From positions 4,464,001 to 4,528,000 of the forward strand of contig OZ247499.1 of NCBI GenBank assembly GCA_965233625.1: a stretch of 64,000 nucleotides of DNA. Direction: 5' to 3'. The stretch comes from G965233625 sp965233625. GTDB lineage: Bacteria > Planctomycetota > Planctomycetia > Pirellulales > Pirellulaceae. The notes beneath the pieces are model-generated. The model was not told where the DNA came from and ran no database searches. It saw nothing but the letters and a program-made list of their open reading frames with translations. This document shows positions 41,418 to 51,890 of the stretch, one piece after another; position 1 is the first letter of the stretch, and each line of letters opens with the position of its first letter. Both the position numbers and the translations under genes were made by a program.

Positions 41418-43988
41418 ATGAATGGCCGGATCTTGCTTTGTCTACATACGGTAGCGGCGCTCGTAATAGCCGCATCTGTTCCGGGTTTCTCCCGGTTGGC
41501 CTACGCCCAGGCTCCTGCTGCGGGCAAGCAGACGCCCGAAGCTGCGAAAGAGGGGCTGGCGTACTTTGAGAAACATATCCGGCCGGTGCTGGTGAACGAA
41601 TGTTACTCCTGCCACTCGGCGGATAGCAAAGAAATTGAAGGATCGTTAACGCTCGATACGCGGGCGGGCATCCGCGCCGGCGGCGACCGTGGACCTGCCG
41701 TGACGCCAGGCAGCATCCGCAACAGCCTGCTGATCGAGGCGCTTCGCCATAAGGACAAAGACCTGGCGATGCCGCCTGAGAAAAAGCTGCCCGCGGAAGT
41801 TATCAAGCACTTTGAAACCTGGATCTCGATGGGCGCGCCCGACCCGCGCGACGGCGAAGCATCCAAGGCCGAAAAGAAATACGTGATCGATATCGAAAAG
41901 GATCGCTCTTTCTGGTCCTTCCAGCCTCCCGCTGATAAACAGCCTCCAGCCGTTCAATCGAAGGACTGGCCGCGTGGCAGCATCGACAACTTCGTCCTTG
42001 CCGCGCTGGAAGCGAAAGACCTCAAGCCCGTCGAAGATGCGGCGCCACGCACTTTGCTGCGGCGGTTGCATTTTGACTTAACGGGGCTGCCGCCGTCGGC
42101 AGAGGAAGCCGCCAAGTTTGAAAGCCGATATGCAGAAGATCCAACCGCGGCGGTCAGCGAGGTGGTGGACCGGCTGCTGGCTTCTTCGCAGTTCGGTGAG
42201 AAGTGGGCGCGGCACTGGCTGGATCTGGTGCGGTACGCCGAGAGCACCGGCAAGACGGTGAATTTCTATTACCCGTATGCGTGGCGGTACCGCGACTACG
42301 TGATCGGCGCGTTCAACAAAGATAAGCCGTACGACCAGTTCATCCGCGAACAGCTTGCCGGCGACCTGCTGAAATCGGGCAGCCCGGATGTTGAAGCCGA
42401 ACAGACCATCGCCACTGGTTTTCTGGCAATCGGTCCCAAGACACTGAACGAACGTAGCGGCCTGAAGTTCGAGCTGGATGTCGTAGACGAACAGATCGAC
42501 GTCACCACGCAGGCGTTTCTGGGCATCACGGTGGCGTGCGCCCGTTGTCACGATCATAAGTTTGACCCGTTCCCGCAGACCGACTATTACGCGCTGGCGG
42601 GCATCTTCCGCAGCACGCAGGTGCACTATGGCACCGTGCGGTTCATCAACGCACAACGCGTCACTAAACTGCTTCCCCTGCCCGAAAGCGCCAATGTGCC
42701 GCTGGCCAGAGAGAAGATGAGTGACCGGGACCAGCAACGGTTGAAAGATCAGATTGAGCGGACGCGCGAATCCATGCGGGAAATGAGCGACCCGTTGCAG
42801 CGGTTTTTCACATCGGGCCGCGTCGCGCTGCTGCAAGCCAGGCTCGATGCGTATGATGCCGACGGCAATCCAGAGCGGCTGGCAATGGGCGCCAGTGATA
42901 AACGCGCCGGCCGCGACTACCGCTTCCGCGGATTCCGTTTCGGCGGAGCAGGCGGCTTCAGCTTCGATGGCTCGCGGACCATAGGCGATAGCCCCGTCTA
43001 CCTGCGGGGCGAACCAGATCGGCCGGGCGAAAAACGCATCCGTCGCGGCGCGTTGCAGGTGATGACCGAATCGCCGTTGGATATTTCTTCACGGACCAGC
43101 GGACGCCTGGAACTGGCCAACTGGATCGCAGACCGCGACAATCCGCTCACCGCACGCGTAATGGTGAACCGAGTGTGGCAGCAGCTCTTTGGCGCCGGCC
43201 TGGTGCCCACGGCAAACGACTTTGGCAAAGGCGGCCGGCAGCCCACGCATCCGGAACTGCTCGATCATCTGGCCGTTGGTTTTATGGAAGACGGTTGGAG
43301 CGTGAAGCGGCTGATCAAACGTATCGTGACCAGCCGCGTCTATCAGTTAAGCTCTGTCAGCAGCTCCGCCGCGATGCAGATTGATCCAGATAATGAACTG
43401 CTGTGGCGGATGGCTCCCCGGCGGCTGGACGCCGAGCAACTGCGCGACGCCATGCTAGCGGTCAGCGGGCAACTGGATACAAAGCCGCCTGCCGGCTCGG
43501 CCGTGGCGCGGGCGGGTGAAGGCCCGGTGTCTCAGTTCGGTCGCAACCGCGTAGCAGCTTCGATTGATGATCCGCGCAACACGCACCGCTCGATCTATCT
43601 GCCCGTCATCCGCGACAACCTCCCCGAGGCGTTGGCGCTGTTTGACGCCGCCGATCCTTCGCTCATCACGCCCAACCGGCAGCAGACAACCGTTCCTTCG
43701 CAAGGGCTGTATCTGCTCAATAACGAATTCGTCATGCGGGCCGCCAGCGCTTCCGCGGAAAAGCTGACGGATATCGAATCTGACAAAGGCAAAGTCGAAG
43801 CGGCGTTTGCACGCATCTACGGCCGCCAGCCCACTAGCCGCGAGAGTAAAGCCGCAGACGCATTTCTGGCCCGCTACCGCAAGCAACTGGCGGACGATCG
43901 CGTTTACTCAAGGCGGCAGGAAGAAGAAGTCTGGAGTGCGTTCTGTCAGGCGTTGCTGGTCAGTGCTGAGTTTCAATACCGTAAGTAA
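41418..43988 (+). CDS. PSCyt1-DUF1549-DUF1553 (PSD1) cytochrome c protein
   Basis: Large periplasmic planctomycete protein, about 856 residues. ATG 41418 is chosen because GAGGG lies 8 bp upstream; ATG 41412 is the alternative. A signal peptide is followed by PSCyt1 with haem motif CYSCH (in LVNECYSCHSADSKEIEG). PSCyt2/DUF1549 follows with LRRLHFDLTGLPPSAEEA, FGEKWARHWLDLVRYAES and a second haem-type motif CARCH in ITVACARCHDHKFDPFPQTD. The C-terminal PSD1/DUF1553 has NPLTARVMVNRVWQQLFGAG and RRLDAEQLRDAMLAVSGQL. Presumed redox enzyme or electron carrier. The DUF1501 gene follows after 51 bp, the usual partner. Confidence 0.93.
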   Translation: MNGRILLCLHTVAALVIAASVPGFSRLAYAQAPAAGKQTPEAAKEGLAYFEKHIRPVLVNECYSCHSADSKEIEGSLTLDTRAGIRAGGDRGPAVTPGSIRNSLLIEALRHKDKDLAMPPEKKLPAEVIKHFETWISMGAPDPRDGEASKAEKKYVIDIEKDRSFWSFQPPADKQPPAVQSKDWPRGSIDNFVLAALEAKDLKPVEDAAPRTLLRRLHFDLTGLPPSAEEAAKFESRYAEDPTAAVSEVVDRLLASSQFGEKWARHWLDLVRYAESTGKTVNFYYPYAWRYRDYVIGAFNKDKPYDQFIREQLAGDLLKSGSPDVEAEQTIATGFLAIGPKTLNERSGLKFELDVVDEQIDVTTQAFLGITVACARCHDHKFDPFPQTDYYALAGIFRSTQVHYGTVRFINAQRVTKLLPLPESANVPLAREKMSDRDQQRLKDQIERTRESMREMSDPLQRFFTSGRVALLQARLDAYDADGNPERLAMGASDKRAGRDYRFRGFRFGGAGGFSFDGSRTIGDSPVYLRGEPDRPGEKRIRRGALQVMTESPLDISSRTSGRLELANWIADRDNPLTARVMVNRVWQQLFGAGLVPTANDFGKGGRQPTHPELLDHLAVGFMEDGWSVKRLIKRIVTSRVYQLSSVSSSAAMQIDPDNELLWRMAPRRLDAEQLRDAMLAVSGQLDTKPPAGSAVARAGEGPVSQFGRNRVAASIDDPRNTHRSIYLPVIRDNLPEALALFDAADPSLITPNRQQTTVPSQGLYLLNNEFVMRAASASAEKLTDIESDKGKVEAAFARIYGRQPTSRESKAADAFLARYRKQLADDRVYSRRQEEEVWSAFCQALLVSAEFQYRK

Positions 43989-44039
43989 CCTTGCTTACCC
44001 CGTCACCTTTTGACGTGTCCAATCCGCGGAGATTCCGGA

Positions 44040-45455
44040 ATGCTATCGCGTAGACAATTACTGCAAACGGCTGGTTCGGGTTTCGGTTACCTGGCGTTCG
44101 CCGCAATGGCGCACTCCGACGCGGCGCGCGCGAGTGAAAACACACCGCTGCTGGCGCCGAAGAAGACGCACTTCGAACCGCGCGCCAAACGGGTGATTTT
44201 CCTGTGCATGGAAGGCGGGCCGAGCCACGTTGATACGTTCGACCACAAGCCGCAACTGCTTGCCAACAATGGCGACGATGCACCGCGGCGGGCAGGCTCT
44301 TTCCGCCGCGGCAAACTGCTGGGTTCCCCGTTCAAGTTCTCACAGCATGGGCAATCCGGGCAATGGATCAGCGAACTGTTCCCGGAAGTTTCGAAACACG
44401 CGGACAAGCTCTGCATGCTAAACGGCATGCACACGGACCTGCCTAATCACGCCCAGGCGTTTCTGCAGATGCACTGTGGCGTGTTTCAATTTCCGCGGCC
44501 CAGCCTGGGCGCCTGGACGCTGTACGGCCTGGGTACAGAGAACGCGGACCTGCCGGGCTTCATCACGATCAATCCACCACGGCGCAACGGCGGCGCGGCG
44601 AATTACGCCGCCTCGTTCCTGCCAGCCAGCTACCAGGGAACACTGATTAACCAGCGTTCTTTTGGCGAATCCGTCAGCAATCTACGCAACCGCCGCAGGT
44701 CGCGCAACGCGCAGCGGGCACAGCTTGATTTCGCCCAGGAGCTGAACCGCTCGGCAGCAGACTCGCTGGGCGAGAGCGCTGAGATTGACGGGCTGATCTC
44801 TTCGTACGAACTTGCCTTCCGCATGCAGAGCGAAATGCCGGAAGTCCTCGACCTCGACAAAGAAACCTCAGCCACGCGGCGGATGTACGGCATTGAAGAG
44901 CAGCGCAGTACCGGCCGCCGTAGCCGCTTCGGCGGATTCGGTCAGGCGGATGGTTCCTCGGCCTTTGGAAAGCAATGCCTGCTTGCCCGCCGCCTGATTG
45001 AAGCGGGCGTGCGGTTTGTGGAAGTGACGAATGGCGGCTGGGACCATCATCGCAATCTGGAAGAGTCGCTACGCGGCAACTGCACCGCCGTTGATAAACC
45101 TATCGCGGGGCTGCTGGAAGACCTGGACCGCCGCGGTCTGCTGGAAGATACGCTGGTGCTGTGGGGCGGCGAATTCGGCCGTTCACCCTTCGCCCAGGGC
45201 GATGGCCGCGATCACAATAACAAAGGATACACCATGTGGATGGCCGGCGGCGGCGTGAAGCCTGGCTTCGTGCACGGCAAGACCGACGAGCATGGTTACG
45301 AAGCGGTCGAAGGCAAAGTGCATGTTCACGACTGGCACGCCACCATCCTGCACCTGCTAGGCCTCGACCACGAAAAGCTGACCTACCGCTACGCCGGCCG
45401 CGATATGCGTTTGACGGATGTCAAAGGCAACGTCGTGCGTCAGATCCTGGCCTGA
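44040..45455 (+). CDS. DUF1501 domain-containing secreted protein
   Basis: 471 residues from ATG 44040 (MLSRRQLLQT); the frame is open from 44010. The SRRQLLQ twin-arginine signal indicates folded export. Body motifs of DUF1501: VIFLCMEGGPSHVDTFDHKP, HADKLCMLNGMHTDLPNHAQ, RLIEAGVRFVEVTNGGWDHH and LVLWGGEFGRSPFAQGDGRD with HNNKGYTMWMAGGGVKPG. The family shares the alkaline-phosphatase fold and is always found beside PSD1-type cytochrome proteins in these bacteria. Metal-dependent hydrolase activity is likely but unproven. Confidence 0.93.
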   Translation: MLSRRQLLQTAGSGFGYLAFAAMAHSDAARASENTPLLAPKKTHFEPRAKRVIFLCMEGGPSHVDTFDHKPQLLANNGDDAPRRAGSFRRGKLLGSPFKFSQHGQSGQWISELFPEVSKHADKLCMLNGMHTDLPNHAQAFLQMHCGVFQFPRPSLGAWTLYGLGTENADLPGFITINPPRRNGGAANYAASFLPASYQGTLINQRSFGESVSNLRNRRRSRNAQRAQLDFAQELNRSAADSLGESAEIDGLISSYELAFRMQSEMPEVLDLDKETSATRRMYGIEEQRSTGRRSRFGGFGQADGSSAFGKQCLLARRLIEAGVRFVEVTNGGWDHHRNLEESLRGNCTAVDKPIAGLLEDLDRRGLLEDTLVLWGGEFGRSPFAQGDGRDHNNKGYTMWMAGGGVKPGFVHGKTDEHGYEAVEGKVHVHDWHATILHLLGLDHEKLTYRYAGRDMRLTDVKGNVVRQILA

Positions 45456-45482
45456 CGCGAAACGTCGCTTCGCTCTGCCGCA

Positions 45483-46007
45483 TCAATAAACCGCCTTGTA
45501 GCTGGACGGAACCTTGTACCGTGGGCTGACGGTGTGCACGGCGTTCGTTGGTTTGCCATCGGGGCCGGTCAGTGGCAACTTGTTCGTGCACCAGCCGATG
45601 ATGCTGTCTTTGTAGTTAACGACTTTCACGCCCTTTGCGGCCAGTTGCCGTGCATACCGTCCGCTCCGCGCGCCGACGGTGCAGTAAGGAATGACGGTCT
45701 TGCCAGCGTACGCCTTCACGTTGCTCTCGTATTTGCTCTTGGTGATGGCGCCAGGAATGGTGGACACGCGGTACTCTTCCGGGCTGCGGACATCAACAAT
45801 CACAAAGTCCGCCGCCGGCGGCGTCTTACCGGCTTGCTCTGCCTGCTCCTCAGCTTTTTTCTGTTCCGTTTGCAGGCGCCGCAGCTCCGCGGTGGAGATT
45901 TCCTTCACCTGAGGTGACGAGCCGAAGATGCCGAACTGGGCGCTAGCGGTCGTCGCAAATGAGCCGAAGGTGAACGCGGCAATGCAGCAGAATAATATCG
46001 TTCTCAT
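45483..46007 (-). CDS. Secreted single-domain rhodanese
   Basis: 174 residues with a signal peptide (cleaved near TTASA). A short Glu/Lys/Gln helix (LRRLQTEQKKAEEQAEQA) precedes the rhodanese domain: FVIVDVRSPEEYRVSTIPGA and the active-site loop YCTVGARSG with Cys109. Sulfurtransferases of this type move sulfane sulfur. Sits downstream of the sulfide/persulfide genes, 113 bp after the DUF3365 gene, and may be its last member. AGGA lies before ATG. Confidence 0.85.
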   Translation of the reverse strand: MRTILFCCIAAFTFGSFATTASAQFGIFGSSPQVKEISTAELRRLQTEQKKAEEQAEQAGKTPPAADFVIVDVRSPEEYRVSTIPGAITKSKYESNVKAYAGKTVIPYCTVGARSGRYARQLAAKGVKVVNYKDSIIGWCTNKLPLTGPDGKPTNAVHTVSPRYKVPSSYKAVY

Positions 46008-46120
46008 ATTTATATTTTCCTATGGAAGCTGGTGGGTTGGACTTAACAGACTAGCGGATAGCCTGGGAAGAATCGAACAATCGCAGTTAATCCTAGTCAT
46101 CGAAGTAACCGCGACTAGCC

Positions 46121-47380
46121 TTATTCAGGCGCCGGGAAGCGCAGCACAGAACCGGCGACGATGCCTGTGGCTTCGACATGGGCGGTTAACTGGACAGGCC
46201 CATCGCCGCGGTGGAAGACGATGTGCGTGTGGGTGGATGTTCCCGGGTGCGTGATGACGCCCGCCGCATTGCGGGCATAGACGCCGACAAGTTTGCCGCG
46301 AATTCTGGCCTGGGTGGTTTTGTAGGGTTTCACGCCATCGGCCATCTCCACGCCGTGCAGTTCCGCATGCACAGGACAAGCGCCATTGATGACGTGGAAA
46401 CAGCAATCGCTGAATTCTCCCTCGATGGTAAACATCGCTGGCTTCGAAAGATCTACGCTGTTCTCTTCCGCGATACGGGCGAGATATGCGTCGAACTCGC
46501 CGGGTGCAACATCGGATTCGACGGTAAACTCTTTCCACTGCGCAACGGACCGGCCGATCAGCAAGGTTGCCTGAAGGCCGGGTTTCCCGGCGGTCGAGAT
46601 TTCGCCCGCGTTGTTCACCTGCGTTGCCACGACCTGACTGTCGACCAGGGTGACTTCACCGGACAGACCTTCGATGGCGCCAACGGCGTAGACATTCCTC
46701 GACCTTGCAACGTTGGCTAGTTCAACGCGTCCGTGATGTTTTTTCTGGCCAATCACTTCGTGCATTTTTCCGTACTGGATCATGGCTTGCTCGCTTTCAA
46801 TCTTTGGCGAAGCTTCTTCCGGCTCTGCTTCTACTGGTGCTTCGACCCAGAACCATCCGCGTAAGTCTCCTTCCTTGAACCCGGTCGCCTGGTCCTCAGG
46901 GTAAAGTCTGGCGAGCTGTTCAGAAACGCCGGGCGCAAGCTTGTCTTCCTCGCCGTGGCACATCAGACATCTGGCTTGCAGCTTGATGGGCAACAGGGCC
47001 CCGGTGGTTTTAGCGTCGATCTCCACAAAACGAGGTTCGCCGGGTTTTTCCGCTATGAGTTTCCTGGCCCATGCGGGAGGCTGATTGCCGGGGTTGCGTA
47101 GCCTATGCGAAGTGCGGCCGATTTTCACTTTCTGTTCTTTGCTAACCGCCTGTGCGATTTCGTTGGCTTCCTGGCTGCAAACCTCGATTGCCTTGACAGG
47201 CCCCGCAGACTGCATGACTTCCTTCAGGCGGCCGGAAAGTCTGGTAAATAAAGCTTCCTTTGCCGCAATCGCCCGCTGTTTCGCATCATCGGGGACCGCG
47301 TGCGTGTGATCTTCCGAATAGCAACCGGCCGTTGCGATTGCTGCACCGAGCACGACGATGCAGCCGGTGAGTCTCATCAT
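46121..47380 (-). CDS. DUF3365 haem lipoprotein fused to an acetolactate-decarboxylase-like domain
   Basis: 419 residues; a second ATG three bases on has the better Shine-Dalgarno spacing. Lipobox ATAGC ends at Cys20. Residues 35-180 are a DUF3365 (Tll0287-like) haem-sensor domain with CLMCH at 138-142 and the late phrase GDLRGWFWVEAP. Residues 200-419 resemble alpha-acetolactate decarboxylase: YGKMHEVIGQKKHHGRVELA, YAVGAIEGLSGEVTLVDSQV and the metal-site-like THTHIVFH (383-390) followed by His401. The second assignment is by pattern only. Located 54 bp downstream of the persulfide dioxygenase gene in the same direction. Confidence 0.7.
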   Translation of the reverse strand: MMRLTGCIVVLGAAIATAGCYSEDHTHAVPDDAKQRAIAAKEALFTRLSGRLKEVMQSAGPVKAIEVCSQEANEIAQAVSKEQKVKIGRTSHRLRNPGNQPPAWARKLIAEKPGEPRFVEIDAKTTGALLPIKLQARCLMCHGEEDKLAPGVSEQLARLYPEDQATGFKEGDLRGWFWVEAPVEAEPEEASPKIESEQAMIQYGKMHEVIGQKKHHGRVELANVARSRNVYAVGAIEGLSGEVTLVDSQVVATQVNNAGEISTAGKPGLQATLLIGRSVAQWKEFTVESDVAPGEFDAYLARIAEENSVDLSKPAMFTIEGEFSDCCFHVINGACPVHAELHGVEMADGVKPYKTTQARIRGKLVGVYARNAAGVITHPGTSTHTHIVFHRGDGPVQLTAHVEATGIVAGSVLRFPAPE

Positions 47381-47434
47381 AATATCCTCTCATCATTTCG
47401 CGCCGCAGAAATAGGCGCCGGTAATTCAAACTTT

Positions 47435-48850
47435 TTACAGCATCGTCGTCGGACAGACGAATTCGGACAGCGGGAACTTGCCGGATTCTTTGATGGCGTT
47501 GAAGCCGCCCGCCACATTGATCAGGTTTTTCAAGCCGCGGGCGCGCATGATGGATGCGAAGACCATCGAGCGGTAACCGCCGGCGCAGTGCACATAGGCG
47601 GCGCCTTCCGGGTTTATCTTTTCCGTTTGCTCCCACCAGTAATCGAGCGGTAGATTTGTGGCGTCGATCACGTGCTCGCTGAGGAATTCACTTTCCTTTC
47701 TCACATCGTAAATCACGGGTGAGGCGATCGCAGCAAGTTCTTCCGCCGTTACGGACTGAATGGTTTCCAGATCGCGGCCTGCATCCTGCCAGGCTTGCAC
47801 ACCGCCGTCGAGATAGCCGTACGTATTATCAAACCCGATGCGGGCCAGACGGATGGCGGCTTCCTCTTCCGTGCCCGGTGCGTTGACTAAAACCAGCGGC
47901 TGTTTGACATCGCGGAAGACAACGCCCACCCAGTTGGCGAATTTACCGCTGAGGCCAATGTTATAAGAACCGGGGATCAGGCCGGCGCCGAATTCGCTGG
48001 CATTGCGGGTATCCAGCACGATGGCGTTTTCCTGCTGCACCAGCCGCTCGACCTCTTCGACAGTCAGCTTCCGCTGCCCGCGCTGGATTACTGCATCAAT
48101 GTTCTCGTACCCGTTGATGTTCATCACCACATTCTGCGGGAAGTAACCGGGCGGCGGCGTCAGCCCTTTTAGCAGCGCCGCGATGAACGACTCGCGATCC
48201 AGGTCCGTGCTGAGCGCGTAATTCGTTTCTTTCTGATGGCCCAGCGTATCGGTTGTGTCGCTGCTCATATTTTTCCCGCAGGCGCTGCCGGCCCCGTGAC
48301 CGGGATAGACAATGATGTCATCCGCCAGTGGCATAATCTTGTCACGCAGCGAATCAAACATCATCGACGCAAGTTTCTCCTGCGTCAGTTCCGCAACAAC
48401 CTTCTGCGCCAGATCCGGGCGGCCTACATCGCCGATGAACAGTGTGTCGCCGGTGAACAGCGAGGTCTCTTTGCCATGCTCATCGATCAGCAGATAGCAA
48501 CTGCTTTCGGGCGTGTGTCCCGGTGTGTGTATCAGGCGGATCGTTGATTTGCCCAGAGGAAATTCCTGACCATCCACGGCAATCACCGCATCAAAGCCCG
48601 TCTCCATCGTTGTCGGGCCGAACACCACCGGCGCCCCGGTTTTGTGACTCAGATCGACGTGGCCAGAAACAAAGTCGGCGTGAAAGTGCGTTTCGAAAAC
48701 GTACTTAATCTTCGCACCGCGTGACTCGGCCAGATCGATGTAAGGCTGCACCTCGCGTAGCGGGTCGATCACCGCCGCCTCACCGTCGCTCTCGATGTAG
48801 TAGGCGCCCTGCGCCAGACATCCCGTGTAAATCTGTTGGACGTTGGTCAT
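47435..48850 (-). CDS. CstB-like persulfide dioxygenase with two rhodanese domains
   Basis: 472 residues from ATG 48850, which has AAGGAG upstream; the frame runs on to 49150 but overlaps the neighbour. The N-terminal metallo-beta-lactamase-fold domain has TLE-type ETHFHADFVSGH with HxHxD at 55-59, LIHTPGHTPESSCYLL and FTGDTLFIGDVGRPDL, as in ETHE1-type enzymes. The first rhodanese domain (VLDTRNASEFGAGLIPGS) lacks the catalytic Cys (VNAPGTEEE loop). The second (IYDVRKESEFLSEHVIDA) keeps it in YVHCAGGYRS. This active/inactive arrangement matches CstB, which turns persulfide into thiosulfate. Confidence 0.88.
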   Translation of the reverse strand: MTNVQQIYTGCLAQGAYYIESDGEAAVIDPLREVQPYIDLAESRGAKIKYVFETHFHADFVSGHVDLSHKTGAPVVFGPTTMETGFDAVIAVDGQEFPLGKSTIRLIHTPGHTPESSCYLLIDEHGKETSLFTGDTLFIGDVGRPDLAQKVVAELTQEKLASMMFDSLRDKIMPLADDIIVYPGHGAGSACGKNMSSDTTDTLGHQKETNYALSTDLDRESFIAALLKGLTPPPGYFPQNVVMNINGYENIDAVIQRGQRKLTVEEVERLVQQENAIVLDTRNASEFGAGLIPGSYNIGLSGKFANWVGVVFRDVKQPLVLVNAPGTEEEAAIRLARIGFDNTYGYLDGGVQAWQDAGRDLETIQSVTAEELAAIASPVIYDVRKESEFLSEHVIDATNLPLDYWWEQTEKINPEGAAYVHCAGGYRSMVFASIMRARGLKNLINVAGGFNAIKESGKFPLSEFVCPTTML

Positions 48851-48903
48851 GACTGACTCCTTAAAAATGGGTTGATGCCGATGGTCCGTAATGTGAATTG
48901 TTT

Positions 48904-50562
48904 TCAGACAGAGCCGCGCTGCAGCCAGGATTTGAAGCCGCCGGAAACATTGAACGCGTCGAAGCCGTGATGCTGAAGCAGGCGTGTCGCCATATAGCCG
49001 CGTTGGCCGGCGTGGCAGTAAACGGCGATGCGACGGCCCGCTGGCACTTCGGCGATCCGCTCGCGCAGGTTTTCCCAGGGAATGTTGATCGCGTTGTCGA
49101 TATGCCCCGACGAGAATTCGCCCGGTGTCCGCACATCCAGCACGAACCACGTTGCCGGAACGTTTGACGCGGATACATCGGGCCAGTGCGTTACCGTCTG
49201 GTCGCCGCGGAGAACGCCCGCAGCCACGAACCCCGCCATGTTGACCGGGTCTTTGGCCGAGCCGTATTGCGGCGCGTAACAGAGCTCGACTTCTTCCAGG
49301 TCATAGACGGTCATTCCGGCATGAATGGCCATCGCCAGCACGTCGATGCGTTTGTCGACACCGCTGACGCCAACGGCCTGCGCGCCCCAGATCCGCGCAT
49401 CTTCTGGATTGAAGAGCAGCTTCAACGTCATCGGTTCTGCGCCGGGATAGTAGCCGGCGTGATCGTTGGGGTGGATATAAACTTTTTCATAAGGGCGGCC
49501 CTCGCGCTGGAGGAGTTTTTCGCTATGGCCCGTCATCGCCGCAGTTCTTCCAAACACACCTACAACCGCGGTGCCCTGCGTGCCGCGATAGGTCGAATTG
49601 CGGCCGCAGATATGATCGGCAGCGATGCGTCCCTGCCGGTTCGCCGGTCCGGCAAGCGGGATCTGAACCGGCGTCTGCGTGATGAAGTCTTTCACTTCGG
49701 CAACGTCGCCGACCGCATAGATATCCGGGTCGCTGGTCTGCATATGATCGTTGGTGACAATGCCGCCACGCTGGCCAGTTTCAATACCGCAATCCACCGC
49801 CAGCCTGCTCTCTGGCCGCACACCGATGCATACCACCGCAAAGCAGGCCGGAATGCTTTCGCCCGACTTCAGCTTCACGGTCAGGTTCGCTGCGTCTGTT
49901 GCAGACGCTTCAAAGGCGGTCGCGGAGTCGCTTAGCTTTAACGTCACACCCTGGTCGCGGATATGGTCTTCCAGCGTGCGGACCATTTCCGCATCCCACG
50001 GCGGCAGAATCTGATCCGCAAGGTCGACGAGCGTTACCTCAAGTCCGCGGCGGACCAGGTTTTCAGCAACCTCGATCCCAATGAAGCCGGCGCCGACAAT
50101 CACCGCGCGACGGCTGTTTCCCGATGTAACGCGCTGCAGCATGCGGTCCGCGTCTTTCAGATCGCGAAGCTCCAGCACATGCGGTCCATCGATGCCGGGC
50201 ACGGGTGGCCTGAACGGTGAAGCGCCGGTTGAAATGATGAGCCGGTCGTAAGATTCGGTGTATGTCTCGTCCGATTCCAGCTTGCGGACTTCGACAGTCT
50301 TGTTGCTGCGGTTGATCGACAGCACTTCCTGCCGCGTACGCACATCCAGCCGGTAGCGTTGTCGCAGTTGCGCGGTGGGAGCTACCAGCAGACGGTCGCG
50401 CGATTCGATTTCGCCGCCCACGTAATAAGGCAATCCGCAGTTGGCGAACGACGGTTCCGGGCCGCGCTCGATGAGCACGATCTCGGCGTCTTCGTTCAGC
50501 CGCCTCGCCCTGGCGGCAGCGGATGCTCCGCCAGCCACCGCCCCGATGATCACGATTTTCAT
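48904..50562 (-). CDS. CoA-disulfide reductase with C-terminal rhodanese
   Basis: FAD/NAD(P)-dependent oxidoreductase of 552 residues from ATG 50562, with GGGAG upstream. The N-terminal Rossmann motif is IVIIGAVAGGASAAARARRL, the redox-active single cysteine lies in SFANCGLPYYVGG (Cys42), the NADH site in AVIVGAGFIGIEVAENLVRR and the FAD-ribityl site in DIYAVGDVAEVKD. The C-terminal rhodanese domain has FVLDVRTPGEFSSGHIDNAI and the active Cys in AVYCHAGQRGYMA. Such fusions reduce CoA persulfides and polysulfides. It begins 90 bp after the SQR stop and ends 54 bp before the dioxygenase start. Confidence 0.9.
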   Translation of the reverse strand: MKIVIIGAVAGGASAAARARRLNEDAEIVLIERGPEPSFANCGLPYYVGGEIESRDRLLVAPTAQLRQRYRLDVRTRQEVLSINRSNKTVEVRKLESDETYTESYDRLIISTGASPFRPPVPGIDGPHVLELRDLKDADRMLQRVTSGNSRRAVIVGAGFIGIEVAENLVRRGLEVTLVDLADQILPPWDAEMVRTLEDHIRDQGVTLKLSDSATAFEASATDAANLTVKLKSGESIPACFAVVCIGVRPESRLAVDCGIETGQRGGIVTNDHMQTSDPDIYAVGDVAEVKDFITQTPVQIPLAGPANRQGRIAADHICGRNSTYRGTQGTAVVGVFGRTAAMTGHSEKLLQREGRPYEKVYIHPNDHAGYYPGAEPMTLKLLFNPEDARIWGAQAVGVSGVDKRIDVLAMAIHAGMTVYDLEEVELCYAPQYGSAKDPVNMAGFVAAGVLRGDQTVTHWPDVSASNVPATWFVLDVRTPGEFSSGHIDNAINIPWENLRERIAEVPAGRRIAVYCHAGQRGYMATRLLQHHGFDAFNVSGGFKSWLQRGSV

Positions 50563-50601
50563 GGTTAGCTCCCTCAAGCTGCGTTTGAAGTGGAATGCGT
50601 T

Positions 50602-50638
50602 GCACCCGCCGGCGGGCGCCTGTCCTACGGCTGAGTGG
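50602..50638. repeat. Family-C GC-rich palindromic repeat, copy C1
   Basis: CACCCGCCGGCGGGCGCCTG followed by TCCTACGGCTGAGTGGA in the 89-bp gap between the SQR and CoA-disulfide reductase genes. The motif recurs at 55217-55245 and, inverted, at 55117-55140. Confidence 0.55.
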
Positions 50639-50651
50639 ATAGTCCAACTAT

Positions 50652-51839
<1,188 letters not shown>

Positions 51840-51890
51840 TTAACTATTACTCTTGTGGATGAAAGGGAATCGAATTTCCGTTAGGTGTAT

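Noticed and set aside
48851..49150. N-terminal 100-residue extension of the persulfide dioxygenase frame
   Set aside because: Overlaps the rhodanese end of the CoA-disulfide reductase; ATG 48850 has AAGGAG and starts the conserved fold.
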